Positions 18,407 to 29,469 of a stretch of DNA of 64,000 nucleotides are shown piece after piece (position 1 is the stretch's first letter; each line of letters begins with the position of its first letter). Source of the DNA: Firmicutes bacterium HGW-Firmicutes-2 (lineage in GTDB: Bacteria; Bacillota; Clostridia; Lachnospirales; Vallitaleaceae). The DNA lies in contig PGZV01000022.1 in assembly GCA_002841495.1 (NCBI GenBank), forward strand, positions 51,171 to 115,170, written 5' to 3'. The position numbers and the translations under genes were made by a program. A model generated the notes under the pieces. That model searched no databases. It saw nothing but the letters and a program-made list of their open reading frames with translations, and was not told where the DNA came from.

Positions 18407-19468
18407 CTATTTGTCAATCTCTTTTTCATCTATGATTAAGGTACTCAAGTTTACAGATAGGTCTACTTCACCTATGGCTACCATTGAAGCTTCATCAATG
18501 ATTCTGATGACTGGTCTTGTTGGAAAGTCTTCATTAAGTCTTGCTACGATACCAATTCGACCATCATTAAGCACAACACCTGTTGAAACCGGGTACGGAG
18601 ATATGGATTTTCTAAATATTTTTATAATTTCAGGGTCAAACCATGTATAAGCTCTTGAAACAATCATTTCAACAATTTCATAATGTCGCATCTGTGTATC
18701 TTTTGGTAGGTTATAAAGTAGGTTGTCATACTCATTGGCGACAGCAACAATGCGTGAAAACTCATGAATCGATGTGTTCTTTTTCCCTAGAGGAAAACCG
18801 GTTCCATCGTAATGCTCATGATGGGTTAAGGCTATATTGGCAGCTAACAATGAGGAATCCGGAATAGACTTAATCATTTCATAGCCTAACCTTACATGTT
18901 CTTTGTAAATCTTATACTCTTTGTCGACATAATCTTCCCTATATCTTATAACATCATAATTTATCTGAGTTTTTCCCACATCATGAAGAATAGCACCCAA
19001 TGCTAAGTGCTTTAATTGAGCATCATTATAATTTAATTTCTTACCAATCAAAAGCGAAATGACACATACATTAATAGAATGCATATGTAAATACTCATCT
19101 CTACTTCGTATTTCCTGGAGACTAACCATCACATGTGGATTGGCAACCACTTCTGAAATGACCGCATCCACTTTCTCTACGATACTTTGGCTGGCACTGA
19201 AATAGCCCTTTCGCATTTTTTCCATGCTGTCTTCCAACGCTTTCTTTGTGGATAATACGGTTTCTTCACTAATAAGCGCTTCAATCTCAATACCCTCTGA
19301 CAATTCATCTCTGATATAAATGTAGTCTACATCAATGTCATGAATCTTATCAATGAATTTTTCAGTTAATAAAGTGCCCTCTTTTAGGAGTATAACACCA
19401 TTGCTGGTATATATGGGTTTTGCTAATACCATATCCTTTTTTAGTTTGTCTATTCCGACTCTACGCAT
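18407..19468 (-). CDS. HD-GYP domain protein, probable cyclic di-nucleotide phosphodiesterase
   Basis: 353 residues from ATG 19468, which follows AAGGTGGTTGTTCAT. The N-terminal part (about 1-60, MVLAKPIYTSNGVILLKEG) resembles the regulatory segment found before many HD-GYP domains. The HD-GYP domain (about 125-290) has HSINV, the ILHDVGK metal motif and THHEHYDGTGFPLG, in which the GYP triplet is present as GTGFP-type. EFSRIVAVANEYD follows. Metal-binding residues are intact, so hydrolysis of cyclic di-GMP is likely. The C-terminal 60 residues (GIVARLNEDFPTRPVIRII) form an extra domain. A GGDEF/EAL protein at 37.6-39.9 kb belongs to the same signalling network. Confidence 0.88.
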   Translation of the reverse strand: MRRVGIDKLKKDMVLAKPIYTSNGVILLKEGTLLTEKFIDKIHDIDVDYIYIRDELSEGIEIEALISEETVLSTKKALEDSMEKMRKGYFSASQSIVEKVDAVISEVVANPHVMVSLQEIRSRDEYLHMHSINVCVISLLIGKKLNYNDAQLKHLALGAILHDVGKTQINYDVIRYREDYVDKEYKIYKEHVRLGYEMIKSIPDSSLLAANIALTHHEHYDGTGFPLGKKNTSIHEFSRIVAVANEYDNLLYNLPKDTQMRHYEIVEMIVSRAYTWFDPEIIKIFRKSISPYPVSTGVVLNDGRIGIVARLNEDFPTRPVIRIIDEASMVAIGEVDLSVNLSTLIIDEKEIDK

Positions 19469-19499
19469 ATGAACAACCACCTTGCCAATCTTTATCTAT

Positions 19500-20012
19500 C
19501 TATTTTTTGATTTTTCTTGGGATATAAGCTCGGATTGCGTTAAACATCTTCTCGTTTGGTTCAAAGACCAGCTTGATTTTTTTTGAATCTTTATCAAAAA
19601 TAGCCGCATATGTATTATCATGAAGTACCCCGCTACTAACGTCATAAAGCTTTGAATACTTATCAACATCTTTTCCATAATCCTTGTTTGAGATTGGAAC
19701 CATAATCATAAAACTGTCTACATGAACGGACAATAGCCTTTTTCGTTTGTTTTTATTCGTGATCTGATCAATATCTAACTCGCCATTGGTAAAAATATAT
19801 TCATATTCTACATTAAATCGTCTCAGTAAAATGACGATAGCGGCGATGATGCCTATGGCGATTACATAGATTAAACTTCTAAGTCCAGGAATTAAGAAAG
19901 CTGTAGCTAACAATAAAACACCCGCTGCCAGGATAGTTACCTTTTTAAGATTATCGGTCATATTTTGTTTTCTTTCTACAAGTTGTTCATTAAAAATATC
20001 ATTTACCTTCAT
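19500..20012 (-). CDS. Small membrane protein, possibly DUF6106 family
   Basis: 170 residues with two adjacent membrane segments (about 24-42 and 45-63) and a cytoplasmic C-terminal domain with no recognised catalytic motif (VSSGVLHDNTYAAIFD). The layout and the FNVEYEYIFTNGELDIDQI stretch look like the DUF6106 proteins of Lachnospirales; this is from memory and uncertain. It lies 31 bp upstream of the HD-GYP gene on the same strand, so the pair is probably one transcript. Confidence 0.65.
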   Translation of the reverse strand: MKVNDIFNEQLVERKQNMTDNLKKVTILAAGVLLLATAFLIPGLRSLIYVIAIGIIAAIVILLRRFNVEYEYIFTNGELDIDQITNKNKRKRLLSVHVDSFMIMVPISNKDYGKDVDKYSKLYDVSSGVLHDNTYAAIFDKDSKKIKLVFEPNEKMFNAIRAYIPRKIKK

Positions 20013-20157
20013 TATGGCCTCCGAAGTCTATGGTTCTATCTTACATTCGGGAAATTGAGTCAATTACATTATATAGGATTGATCTTACAGAAACAACCGT
20101 TATTCATATTTTATGTTTTGTATATCGAAGTCCGCCTTGTTTAGGCATAGATCATAC

Positions 20158-20186
20158 AAAAAAGGAGACTGTCGTCTCCTTTTTTT
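20158..20186. terminator. terminator after groEL
   Basis: AAAAAGGAGAC and GTCTCCTTTTT form a stem with a 4-nt loop and flanking A/T runs on both sides. It lies about 35 bp past the groEL stop. Confidence 0.85.
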
Positions 20187-20218
20187 GATTATATGATGAT
20201 TAATGTGACGATGTCACT

Positions 20219-21856
<1,638 letters not shown>

Positions 21857-22141
21857 CTATTCCACAACTGCAAGTATATCGTTTTGTTTTACAATAATAT
21901 ACTCGACACCATCTAATTTAACTTCTGTTCCAGCGTATTTTGAGTAAATGACTTTATCACCAACAACAACCTGCATGGTTATTTCTTTGCCATCTACATT
22001 GCCACCTGGGCCAACGGCTACAACTTCAGCTTCTTGTGGCTTTTCTTGTGCTTGACCTGGCAACACTATACCCGACTTGGTTTTCTCTTCAGCTTTAAGC
22101 TGTTTTAGGACAACACGATCATTCAATGGTTTTAAATTCAT
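21857..22141 (-). CDS. groS: Co-chaperonin GroES
   Basis: 10-kDa lid of the chaperonin. 94 residues. MNLKPLNDRVVLKQLKAEEKT at the N terminus, the mobile loop KTKSGIVLPGQA (about 21-32), and KVIYSKYAGTEVKLDG near the end. ATG follows GAGGAGGAATATC. First gene of the groESL operon, downstream of the promoter at 22216-22244 and the CIRCE operator. Confidence 0.97.
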   Translation of the reverse strand: MNLKPLNDRVVLKQLKAEEKTKSGIVLPGQAQEKPQEAEVVAVGPGGNVDGKEITMQVVVGDKVIYSKYAGTEVKLDGVEYIIVKQNDILAVVE

Positions 22142-22177
22142 GATATTCCTCCTCTTTCATAAATAATTATTTTCTTG

Positions 22178-22204
22178 TCAGCACTCTATATTGGAGAGTG
22201 CTAA
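22178..22204 (-). promoter_or_regulatory. CIRCE operator (HrcA site) of groESL
   Basis: TTAGCACTC-N9-GAGTGCTGA on the minus strand; only one position in the second arm differs from the consensus inverted repeat. It lies right after the predicted transcription start, so HrcA would repress groESL except under heat stress. Confidence 0.95.
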
Positions 22205-22215
22205 ATCATGTTCTT

Positions 22216-22244
22216 ATATTACCAAAAAAATTCATGATATGCAA
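22216..22244 (-). promoter_or_regulatory. sigma-A promoter of groESL
   Basis: Minus strand TTGCAT, 17-bp spacer, TAATAT, placed directly upstream of CIRCE. Confidence 0.7.
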
Positions 22245-22282
22245 GCAAAAAAACAAAGCATAGACAGCAAATTTTTCAGTGT

Positions 22283-23131
22283 TTATTTTCCAATCTGATG
22301 GTCTCTTCCATAATAAAAAAGATATTGTTGTGCCAAACCGCCTAACCCTTTAAAATACCTGTCTGCAAATTCAAGAATAATCTGATCCGTGATCATTTGA
22401 TCGTTGAAGTAGGCATGGGTCATCATACGTCTAACCCAAATATCCAGCGGAAATACCTCTACTCTTCCGAATGCAAACAACAAAATACAGTCCGCTACTT
22501 TTTGTCCGACACCATTAATCTCCATAAGTTTATCACGGGCCATGTTATCATCCATTTCTTCAATAGTTGCAAAATCTATAACACCTTCCACAACCTTCTG
22601 TATTGCATCATATAAATAGGGCGCCCTGAAGCCAACTTTTAGCTTTCTCCATGCCTCTACCGAAACCTCTGCAAGAACTTCTGCAGTTGGAAACGTATAA
22701 TAAGAACCGTAGTGATCTAAAACCATATGACCGTATGTTTCGCATAATCGCTCTACTAAGACTTTTATCTGAGGAATGGCTTTATTTTGTGACAGAATAA
22801 AAGTAAGCAACATCTCAAAAGGTGCTTGCCTTAAAATTCTAAGCCCTTTTTTTTCAGTAATGGCTTTTTTCAATACCGGATCAATTTTGACTAAAACAGA
22901 TTGAATCTGTTCATAATCCCTATCCATATCAAAGTAGCGTACCCACAAACGATTATATTCTTCATTCGAACAATCCATATAGACATGTTTCCCAACTTGA
23001 TTGATTCGAATACGTTTTTCAAAAGCAATAATATCGTAGATATTATTTTCAATATGTTTGTACCTAAAGCTTTGTCCGCATTCCAATATCTGACTAATCA
23101 AAAAACTATCATCCACTACGATCTCAACCAT
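22283..23131 (-). CDS. 8-oxoguanine DNA glycosylase (Ogg type)
   Basis: Removes 8-oxoguanine from DNA and nicks the abasic site. 282 residues. N-terminal domain with LECGQSFRY (about 17-25), then a helix-hairpin-helix GPD domain: LLTFILSQNKAIPQI, the hairpin MEINGVGQKVADCIL whose lysine is the Schiff-base residue, and FPLDIWVRRM with the catalytic aspartate. The arrangement matches clostridial Ogg rather than AlkA. No obvious operon partner: groESL follows on the same strand and the next gene diverges. Confidence 0.88.
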   Translation of the reverse strand: MVEIVVDDSFLISQILECGQSFRYKHIENNIYDIIAFEKRIRINQVGKHVYMDCSNEEYNRLWVRYFDMDRDYEQIQSVLVKIDPVLKKAITEKKGLRILRQAPFEMLLTFILSQNKAIPQIKVLVERLCETYGHMVLDHYGSYYTFPTAEVLAEVSVEAWRKLKVGFRAPYLYDAIQKVVEGVIDFATIEEMDDNMARDKLMEINGVGQKVADCILLFAFGRVEVFPLDIWVRRMMTHAYFNDQMITDQIILEFADRYFKGLGGLAQQYLFYYGRDHQIGK

Positions 23132-23270
23132 TTTACCACCTCGATTTCAAACGTGGAAATTGATGCAACTTCCGCACCGCTATGTTATACTGATGTAATA
23201 GGCTTTGTTTATTTATTATACCTTAAATACGATTTATCAACCTCTATTTTATTGAGATTAAGGTGGTTTT

Positions 23271-23987
23271 ATGTCTAAAGAAGAAATCTATACCATACCG
23301 ATCCTAGATGCATTTAATACCGATTGTGAGTGCCCTTTTTGTCATCTATCTGATAGCCTTGAAAAGGATACCATTGACTTTGTTTTAGGCCCATCTTATA
23401 TGGATGTCAGTATCAGACAAATCACCAACACAACCGGTTTTTGTCCTACCCACTTTGCCAAGCTTTTTAATGAAACAAACCGGTTAGGGATGGCTTTAAT
23501 TCTTGAATCGCATATGAAAAAAGTACGCCAGGATCTTGAAGATCGTATGAACTCCGATAAACCGAAAGGCTTTAAAATGGGTAAACGTACAGCACTTGAT
23601 CCAGTAAAAGACTTCACAGATACGCTGGTAGATCATTGCTACATTTGTGACCGGATTCAAGATTTTTTGGATCGATATATGGATACTTTTTTTTATCTTT
23701 GGAAAAAAGATTCATCTTTCCGTGTTCTAGTTACAGCTTCTAAAGGTTTTTGCATCAAGCATTTTGGTCAACTATACGGTATCGGCGAACATGTCTTGAA
23801 GGACAAAGACTTTCAAGACTTCAAAACCGACCTCATAGCCATCCAGCAAACCAACTTTGACCGTGTTATAAAAGACCTTGAGTGGTTCATCACTAAATTC
23901 GATTACAGATACGAGAATGAGTCCTGGAAGCAATCAAAAGATGCTGTAAGTAGGAGTATCCAAAAGCTTTCAGGTATTAAGCCTTAA
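23271..23987 (+). CDS. DUF6062 family protein
   Basis: 238-residue soluble protein with paired cysteines: DCECPFCHLSDSLEKD (about 18-33), GFCPTHF (about 57-63), CYICDRIQDFLDRY (about 125) and GFCIKHFGQLY (about 163). The repeated CxxC/CxxHF layout suggests metal binding. The family is found in Clostridia and has no known function that I can name. ATG follows TTAAGGTGG. It converges on the YaiI-type gene and the two coding regions overlap by 11 bp. Confidence 0.8.
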   Translation: MSKEEIYTIPILDAFNTDCECPFCHLSDSLEKDTIDFVLGPSYMDVSIRQITNTTGFCPTHFAKLFNETNRLGMALILESHMKKVRQDLEDRMNSDKPKGFKMGKRTALDPVKDFTDTLVDHCYICDRIQDFLDRYMDTFFYLWKKDSSFRVLVTASKGFCIKHFGQLYGIGEHVLKDKDFQDFKTDLIAIQQTNFDRVIKDLEWFITKFDYRYENESWKQSKDAVSRSIQKLSGIKP

Positions 23988-24417
23988 CTTGTAATAATAA
24001 GGCTTCAAAATTAAGACTAAATAACTCATCCGCATGACGATCTCTTTTTTTAGGACCTTTATGTCTTTTTTTCATCATTCTTAATGATTTATGCATATGT
24101 CTTTCAAACAAAAGCTGATCAATATTGTTCAGGGTGAAGGCTCTGCCATTAGCATCCATAGCATATCCTTTCTTTCCGAGTACCAAAGATGCTAACCCAT
24201 AATCATTGGTAATAACAACATCGCCAACTCTCATATCCCTAATGATGGCTAAATCCACTGAATCAATACCTTGATCCACTGTAATCACACAAGTTGTCTC
24301 ATAAGAGAACTCATGATTGACATCTGTGTACATGACCGTTTCAACCCCATGTTTATTTGTGATTTTCAAGATCGATGCCCGCACCGGACAGGCATCACCG
24401 TCGACTCTTACGACCAT
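23977..24417 (-). CDS. YaiI/YqxD family protein (DUF188)
   Basis: 146 residues from ATG 24417, behind AAAGGAAAGG. Begins MVVRVDGDACPVRASI, the family signature, with TDVNHEF, TVDQGIDSVDLAII and DVVITNDYGLASLVL, as in PIN-like/NYN folds. Metal-binding acidic residues appear intact, so it may be a nuclease, but the family is functionally uncharacterised. The open frame extends upstream to 24591; that extension is hydrophobic, has no ribosome binding site and overlaps the divergent helicase promoter region. Confidence 0.88.
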   Translation of the reverse strand: MVVRVDGDACPVRASILKITNKHGVETVMYTDVNHEFSYETTCVITVDQGIDSVDLAIIRDMRVGDVVITNDYGLASLVLGKKGYAMDANGRAFTLNNIDQLLFERHMHKSLRMMKKRHKGPKKRDRHADELFSLNFEALLLQVKA

Positions 24418-24532
24418 ATGGTTTCCTTTCCTTTCAGATTCATTCAAAGCTAACCTTGATTTTATTATATAGGATTTCATAAACATTGCAACCAAGATCA
24501 ATGTGTCAAAACTCGAAAAAGCAGGTGACAAT

Positions 24533-27500
24533 ATGATACAACTCACTTTACAATGGATTAAGACTTTTGCCGGTAATGATCGGAAGTTCAAATCCGGCTT
24601 TATGATTCATCAACAAAATAATATACTCAGCATTGAAGCCAGCTCAAAAAATGGCTTTCATGTTATCTTAAAAGACTTAAAAGATGAACCTTTTGATCTC
24701 TATTTATCTTTTTATTCTGATACCGGCACCTTTAAAAATTCCAGATGCACCTGCTATGATCCAGAGCCATGTATTCACACAATAGCGGCTTTGTTATATA
24801 TACTTTATAAGAAAGAGTCCTTGACTCTTGATCTCACCCATAACCAAACCCTGAAAATGTTCCAGTCCTTTGAACATGTACTCTATGATCCTACATCTTC
24901 CAATCAACAGGCGCTCTTAAATCTAGAAGTGAATCTGCATCCGAAGGATGCTTATCACAAAACCCTTCAATCGGCCATCTCTCTAAAAGTAGGGCTCTAC
25001 CAAACCTATGTGGTCAAAAATATTGAAGCTTTCATCTATGCCGTTATGGAAAAACATGTTTATGAATTATCAAAAAACTTAACTTATGACCCAAATACGT
25101 TTACTTTCAATGAGGAAGACGGCAAACTTATCGCTTTGCTTTATGATTTTTATAAAACGCGTCTATTTTTACTGCCAAAACGTCAGAGCTTAGTCACCAC
25201 GCCGATTAAGGCGTCTTACCAAATCTTGCCGGATACGTATTTGAAAAGGTTGCTAGAACTTCTAAAATACAGGCCCTTTAATTTGGACTATGATGGTATG
25301 CTCTTTAAAGACCAGGAAATCATAGACCATTTGGAGGTGGATCTCTTCTTGATGGAAGAGAACGGTCACTATAACATCTCCGTCAACGCCTATGATATAT
25401 ATTTTCCATTAACAGAAGATTTTTCATTTGCTTTTTATAACAACCAGATTAGTTACCTATCTTCCAAAAAAGCAGACGCATTCAAGCTCTTTTACACCTA
25501 TTTCAATGATAAATCCCTAGATATTCAATTTGACCATATTCATAATTTTATGAATCAAATCTTACCTGTACTTGAAATGATTGGTTATGTTACCCTTGAA
25601 CCTACTGTTGCTCAAAAAGTACTACGCTATCCTTTAGATGCAAAAATCTATTTGGATAAGGATATGGAACAACTTAAGCTTAGGGCATTTTTCATCTATG
25701 GTCCTTATGAATTTGGCCTCTATCCCGAATCCGATCCTGAACCGGGTGACCAAATTATTTTCAGACACTTGGATATTGAGCAACGTATTCGACAATTACT
25801 CAAAGATACCCCTCATACCATTGATTCAAGAGGACTCTTAACACTTGCATCCGAAGATGATCAATTTCATTTCATCGATCAAGTTCTACCAAAGCTCCAA
25901 AAGCTTGGGAGCCTTTATTACTCAGATACGTTTAAAGACACTTACTTACGATCTGAAAAACAGCTCAGTGCCTCTGTTGCATACAACAGCAGTTCCAATC
26001 TTTTGGATCTAAGCTTTGAAATGGAGGGTATCAGTCAAGAAGAAATATTCACACTTTTAAAAGCCATTGTAGAGAAGAAACGCTACTTCAAATTATCTGA
26101 TGGCAGCTTTTTCAAGATACAAGATACCTTAGCCCATCAAATGAGTGTTCTAGATAGCCACTATCCTCTTATGGACTCCTATCAAGAAGGTAACCCCTTA
26201 AGCCTTCCGGGACACCATGCTTTCTTCTTAGATCATCTTATGAGCAATACACAAACCGTCCACTACAATCAAGCTTATAAGAAGCTATTAACTGCCATTC
26301 AAAATCCTGAAACTTACTTGATTGAGGTGCCAAAACATCTTGACAGCATATTAAGGGATTACCAAAAAACCGGTTATCGCTGGCTTAGTGCGCTTACTTC
26401 ATATGGACTTGGCGGCATTTTAGCGGATGACATGGGACTTGGTAAGACATTACAAGCCATCACGCTGATGACGAGTTATGGTGCAAGCTTACCCTCTCTC
26501 GTTATTGCTCCCACATCTTTACTCTATAATTGGGAGGAAGAAGTACATAAATTTGCACCCAATCAGAAAACCATTGTCATTTCAGGTAATAAAAATGAAC
26601 GTATTGAGCAAATTGAAAACCTATGCAATGATGTCATCATCATTACCTCTTACGGTGCCCTTAAAAGAGATCTACACCATTATAAACAGACTTTTATGTT
26701 TTGTATTATTGATGAAGCCCAACATATCAAAAATCCAAAATCTCAAAACGCCATTGCCGTTAAACATATTCACGCTTTGCATCGTTTTGCTTTGACCGGT
26801 ACACCTATAGAAAATACGCTAACAGAACTATGGTCCATATTCGATTTTATTTTACCGGGCTTCTTAGGCAATGCCCATTATTTTGCTAAAACCTATGAAC
26901 GGCCCATCACCAAGGACAACGATTATCATTGTTTAAAGCAGCTAAATCAAATGATTGCACCTTTTATTCTAAGGCGCATCAAACAAGATGTGTTAAAAGA
27001 GCTACCACCTAAGATTGAAACTAAGGTGACCATTGAGCTTAATAAACATCAGAAAAAAATATATATGGCCTACATTGAAAAAGCAAAAATGGAAATGGAA
27101 AGCTTTAAATATGTGTCCGGCGGTCAAAAAAATATGAAGATCCTCTCTATACTCATGCGCTTACGACAGATTTGTTGTCATCCATCCTTGTTCATCGATC
27201 AGTATACCCATGGATCTTCTAAAATGGACTTGCTTTTGGAATTGGTCATGGACAGTATTGAAAGTGGTCATCGTATGTTGATTTTTTCACAGTTCACTTC
27301 CATGTTAGGTATGATACAGACTTTACTGGATAAGCATAAAATCGAATCCTATTATCTTGATGGTTCTGTACCACCTAACAAGCGGCAGGAAATGGTCCAT
27401 GACTTCAATACAGGTTTCCACAGTGTTTTCTTAATATCACTTAAAGCCGGCGGAACGGGACTTAACTTAACCGGTGCTGATGTTGTGATTCATGTTGATC

Positions 27501-27736
27501 CGTGGTGGAATCCTGCGGTAGAAAGCCAAGCGACGGATCGTGTCTATCGCATCGGTCAAAAAAAATGTGTTCAAGTCTACAAGTTAATCACAGCCGGTAC
27601 CATCGAAGAAAAGATATTTACATTGCAGCAGAAAAAGCAAAATCTCATTGAACATGTTATTAAGCCTGGTGAAACGTTCATTAATAAATTAACCGCCCAT
27701 GAACTTCAAAATCTTTTTGATTCAGAACCAAAATAA
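24533..27736 (+). CDS. SNF2-family DEAD/DEAH helicase with SWIM zinc finger
   Basis: Large Swi2/Snf2 ATPase, probably remodelling nucleic-acid-protein complexes or acting with RNA polymerase. 1067 residues from ATG 24533 (AGGTGA precedes it); a GTG ten codons upstream lacks a binding site. SWIM motif CTCYDPEPCIH near residues 72-82, a long central region of the bacterial SNF2-associated type, then the helicase: ADDMGLGKTLQA (about 633), IAPTSLLYNWEEE, DEAQHIKN (about 726), LTGTPIENTLTELWSIFDF, and the C-terminal lobe with ISLKAGGTGLNLTGADVV and DRVYRIGQ. All helicase motifs are intact. Transcribed divergently from the YaiI-type gene. Confidence 0.92.
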   Translation: MIQLTLQWIKTFAGNDRKFKSGFMIHQQNNILSIEASSKNGFHVILKDLKDEPFDLYLSFYSDTGTFKNSRCTCYDPEPCIHTIAALLYILYKKESLTLDLTHNQTLKMFQSFEHVLYDPTSSNQQALLNLEVNLHPKDAYHKTLQSAISLKVGLYQTYVVKNIEAFIYAVMEKHVYELSKNLTYDPNTFTFNEEDGKLIALLYDFYKTRLFLLPKRQSLVTTPIKASYQILPDTYLKRLLELLKYRPFNLDYDGMLFKDQEIIDHLEVDLFLMEENGHYNISVNAYDIYFPLTEDFSFAFYNNQISYLSSKKADAFKLFYTYFNDKSLDIQFDHIHNFMNQILPVLEMIGYVTLEPTVAQKVLRYPLDAKIYLDKDMEQLKLRAFFIYGPYEFGLYPESDPEPGDQIIFRHLDIEQRIRQLLKDTPHTIDSRGLLTLASEDDQFHFIDQVLPKLQKLGSLYYSDTFKDTYLRSEKQLSASVAYNSSSNLLDLSFEMEGISQEEIFTLLKAIVEKKRYFKLSDGSFFKIQDTLAHQMSVLDSHYPLMDSYQEGNPLSLPGHHAFFLDHLMSNTQTVHYNQAYKKLLTAIQNPETYLIEVPKHLDSILRDYQKTGYRWLSALTSYGLGGILADDMGLGKTLQAITLMTSYGASLPSLVIAPTSLLYNWEEEVHKFAPNQKTIVISGNKNERIEQIENLCNDVIIITSYGALKRDLHHYKQTFMFCIIDEAQHIKNPKSQNAIAVKHIHALHRFALTGTPIENTLTELWSIFDFILPGFLGNAHYFAKTYERPITKDNDYHCLKQLNQMIAPFILRRIKQDVLKELPPKIETKVTIELNKHQKKIYMAYIEKAKMEMESFKYVSGGQKNMKILSILMRLRQICCHPSLFIDQYTHGSSKMDLLLELVMDSIESGHRMLIFSQFTSMLGMIQTLLDKHKIESYYLDGSVPPNKRQEMVHDFNTGFHSVFLISLKAGGTGLNLTGADVVIHVDPWWNPAVESQATDRVYRIGQKKCVQVYKLITAGTIEEKIFTLQQKKQNLIEHVIKPGETFINKLTAHELQNLFDSEPK

Positions 27737-27792
27737 GTTGTCTTTGGTTATGAGATAGCTTTAATTCTCAACTGTAACTCTTGGTTATAATC

Positions 27793-28111
27793 GTAGATAT
27801 AACACACAGCTTTTCCTCGCCTTACACTTCGTACGGTCATCGGAAAACCTATGTATCACATCTACTCGGTAATAGGTCGTCATTTCGTCAATACAAAGCG
27901 CTGATCAATCATCCTTCTCTTTTACATCCATGTAAAAATGAAGGACGTTCTACATCCATGTAGAACTGTGATTGATCAGCGCTTTTTCTTTCCTCATTCC
28001 AGAAATGCAATAATAGGCCAAAATCGACCATGAAGTTCCTGAAGCAGCGTGTAAGATGGAGCTAGTCAGCATGGATGCTGACCGTCGACTTTTGGTGCAT
28101 GGATGCACCAA
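27793..28111. repeat. structured intergenic repeat with five nested or tandem hairpins
   Basis: The 470-bp gap 27737-28206 between the helicase and DAHP synthase is filled with inverted repeats. A 24-bp imperfect stem (27793-27816 with 27842-27865). A perfect 15-bp stem AGCGCTGATCAATCA (27897-27911 with 27969-27983) enclosing two hairpins, 27912-27945 (TTTTACAT-CC-ATGTAAAA) and 27947-27966 (GTTCTACAT-CC-ATGTAGAAC). Two more, 28065-28082 (GTCAGCAT-GG-ATGCTGAC) and 28092-28111 (TTGGTGCAT-GG-ATGCACCAA). Four hairpins share a CATCCATG or CATGGATG core while the outer stems differ but stay complementary. A fragment (28023-28052) recurs at 4739-4771, so it is a dispersed element. Short reading frames inside it are not convincing genes. 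Confidence 0.8.
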
Positions 28112-28206
28112 TTGGAGACCGTAATCATACACACTGTGAAAGGGTTTTCATGGGACCTACTTCAAAAATGCTCTCATTTTGTCACTTAAAAAAGCGCTTT
28201 TAACCC

Positions 28207-29235
28207 CTATAACTTCCTAGCAATTTCTCTTATCAGTGCTTCAGAAGCTTCCCAACCTAGGCAAGGATCTGTTATGGATTTTCCGTAAATGCCCCCGTCT
28301 ATCCCTTGAGCGCCTTCTTCAATGTAGCTTTCTATCATCAAACCTTTGACGTACTTCTTAAAGTCAGCATCATAGTGACGATTCCTTATGACCTCATAAG
28401 CAATGCGCGGTTGTTCTTCGAAATGTTTGTTCGAATTGGCATGATTTAAGTCTATAATCACACTTGGATGTTGTAACTCTCTTTCTTCATATAACTTAAT
28501 TAAATGACGAATATCCTCATAATGATAGTTAGGAAAACTTCTACCATATTGGTCAACATAACCACGCATGATAGAGTGGGTAAGAGGATTCCCCGTTGTT
28601 GCCACTTCCCATCCTCTGTAAATGAATGTATGCTCAATCTGACCCGCTTTTATCGCGTTTAACATAACCGATAAATCACCACTGGTTGGGTTCTTCATAC
28701 CTGATGGAATTTCTAACCCGCTTATAGTCAAACGATGCTGTTGGTTTTCGACAGACCTTGCACCGATGGCAACATAGCTTAGAAGGTCCTCAAGATAGGC
28801 ATAATTATCCGGATATAGCATTTCATCCGCACAAGATAGCCCGGCTTCTTCTATGGCTCTTATATGTAGATTTCTGATGGCCTTAATGCCTTCTACCATA
28901 TTGGACTCTTTATTGGCATCCGGTTGATGCACCATCCCCTTATAGCCCTCTCCTGTTGTTCTAGGCTTGTTGGTATAGATCCTTGGAATGATAACAATCT
29001 TATCTTCTACTTCTTTTTGAATCTGACTTAGGCGTTTCACATAATCAATAACCGCCGTTTCATTGTCCGCTGAACAAGGTCCGATAATCAAAATAAAACG
29101 CGAATCTGTTCCTTCGAATATATTCTTAATGATTCGATCCCTTTCAGCTTTTATTTTGTGACCCTTTTCAGACAGAGGTAACATATCGATAATCTCTTGT
29201 GATGATGGTATTTCCTGTACAAAATTAAAACTCAT
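28207..29235 (-). CDS. 3-deoxy-7-phosphoheptulonate synthase (class I, AroG/AroF type)
   Basis: Condenses PEP and erythrose-4-phosphate, first step of the shikimate pathway. 342 residues. Signatures: LIIGPCSADN (about 48-57), PRIYTNKPRTTGEGYKG (PEP site), GARSVENQQHR, SGLEIPSGMKNPTSGD, DLNHANSNK (metal) and GIYGKSITDPCLGW near the C terminus. This is the type Ia form with feedback regulation in relatives; which amino acid inhibits it cannot be told. ATG is preceded by GAGGATTAAAA. A single-gene unit, and the structured repeat lies in its 3' region. Confidence 0.95.
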   Translation of the reverse strand: MSFNFVQEIPSSQEIIDMLPLSEKGHKIKAERDRIIKNIFEGTDSRFILIIGPCSADNETAVIDYVKRLSQIQKEVEDKIVIIPRIYTNKPRTTGEGYKGMVHQPDANKESNMVEGIKAIRNLHIRAIEEAGLSCADEMLYPDNYAYLEDLLSYVAIGARSVENQQHRLTISGLEIPSGMKNPTSGDLSVMLNAIKAGQIEHTFIYRGWEVATTGNPLTHSIMRGYVDQYGRSFPNYHYEDIRHLIKLYEERELQHPSVIIDLNHANSNKHFEEQPRIAYEVIRNRHYDADFKKYVKGLMIESYIEEGAQGIDGGIYGKSITDPCLGWEASEALIREIARKL

Positions 29236-29440
29236 TTTTAATCCTCATTTCCACTTATATTTGAACGATTGATAAAAGTCATCTAAATTCATCCTCTTGT
29301 AATCTATCAATTTCCATTATTATAATGATTTCAGCACCTCTTGACAAGGACTATTTTGTCATTTTTAAGTTTATGGTATTATTTATCTGTATTTTTTCTT
29401 ATTTACCAAGTGGTAAGTGTTTTAACCTCTAATAAAAAAA

Positions 29441-29458
29441 AAAGTGGCAAGCCACTTT
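29441..29458. terminator. terminator after ppk2
   Basis: AAAGTGGC-AA-GCCACTTT with A and T runs on both sides, 12 bp past the PPK2 stop. A second small palindrome TTACCAAGTGGTAA lies at 29403-29416. Confidence 0.75.
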
Positions 29459-29469
29459 TTTTCTAATCT

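Noticed and set aside
24503..24535. GTG at 24503 as the helicase start
   Set aside because: No binding site precedes it; the ATG at 24533 has AGGTGA at a suitable distance.
24418..24591. Upstream extension of the YaiI-type frame
   Set aside because: It crosses the divergent promoter region, has no binding site, and the family begins at MVVRVDGDACP.
27781..28132. Two 60-codon frames (27781-27963 plus, 27950-28132 minus) in the structured repeat
   Set aside because: They follow the hairpin repeats and have no convincing start signals. The repeat structure explains them better than coding.
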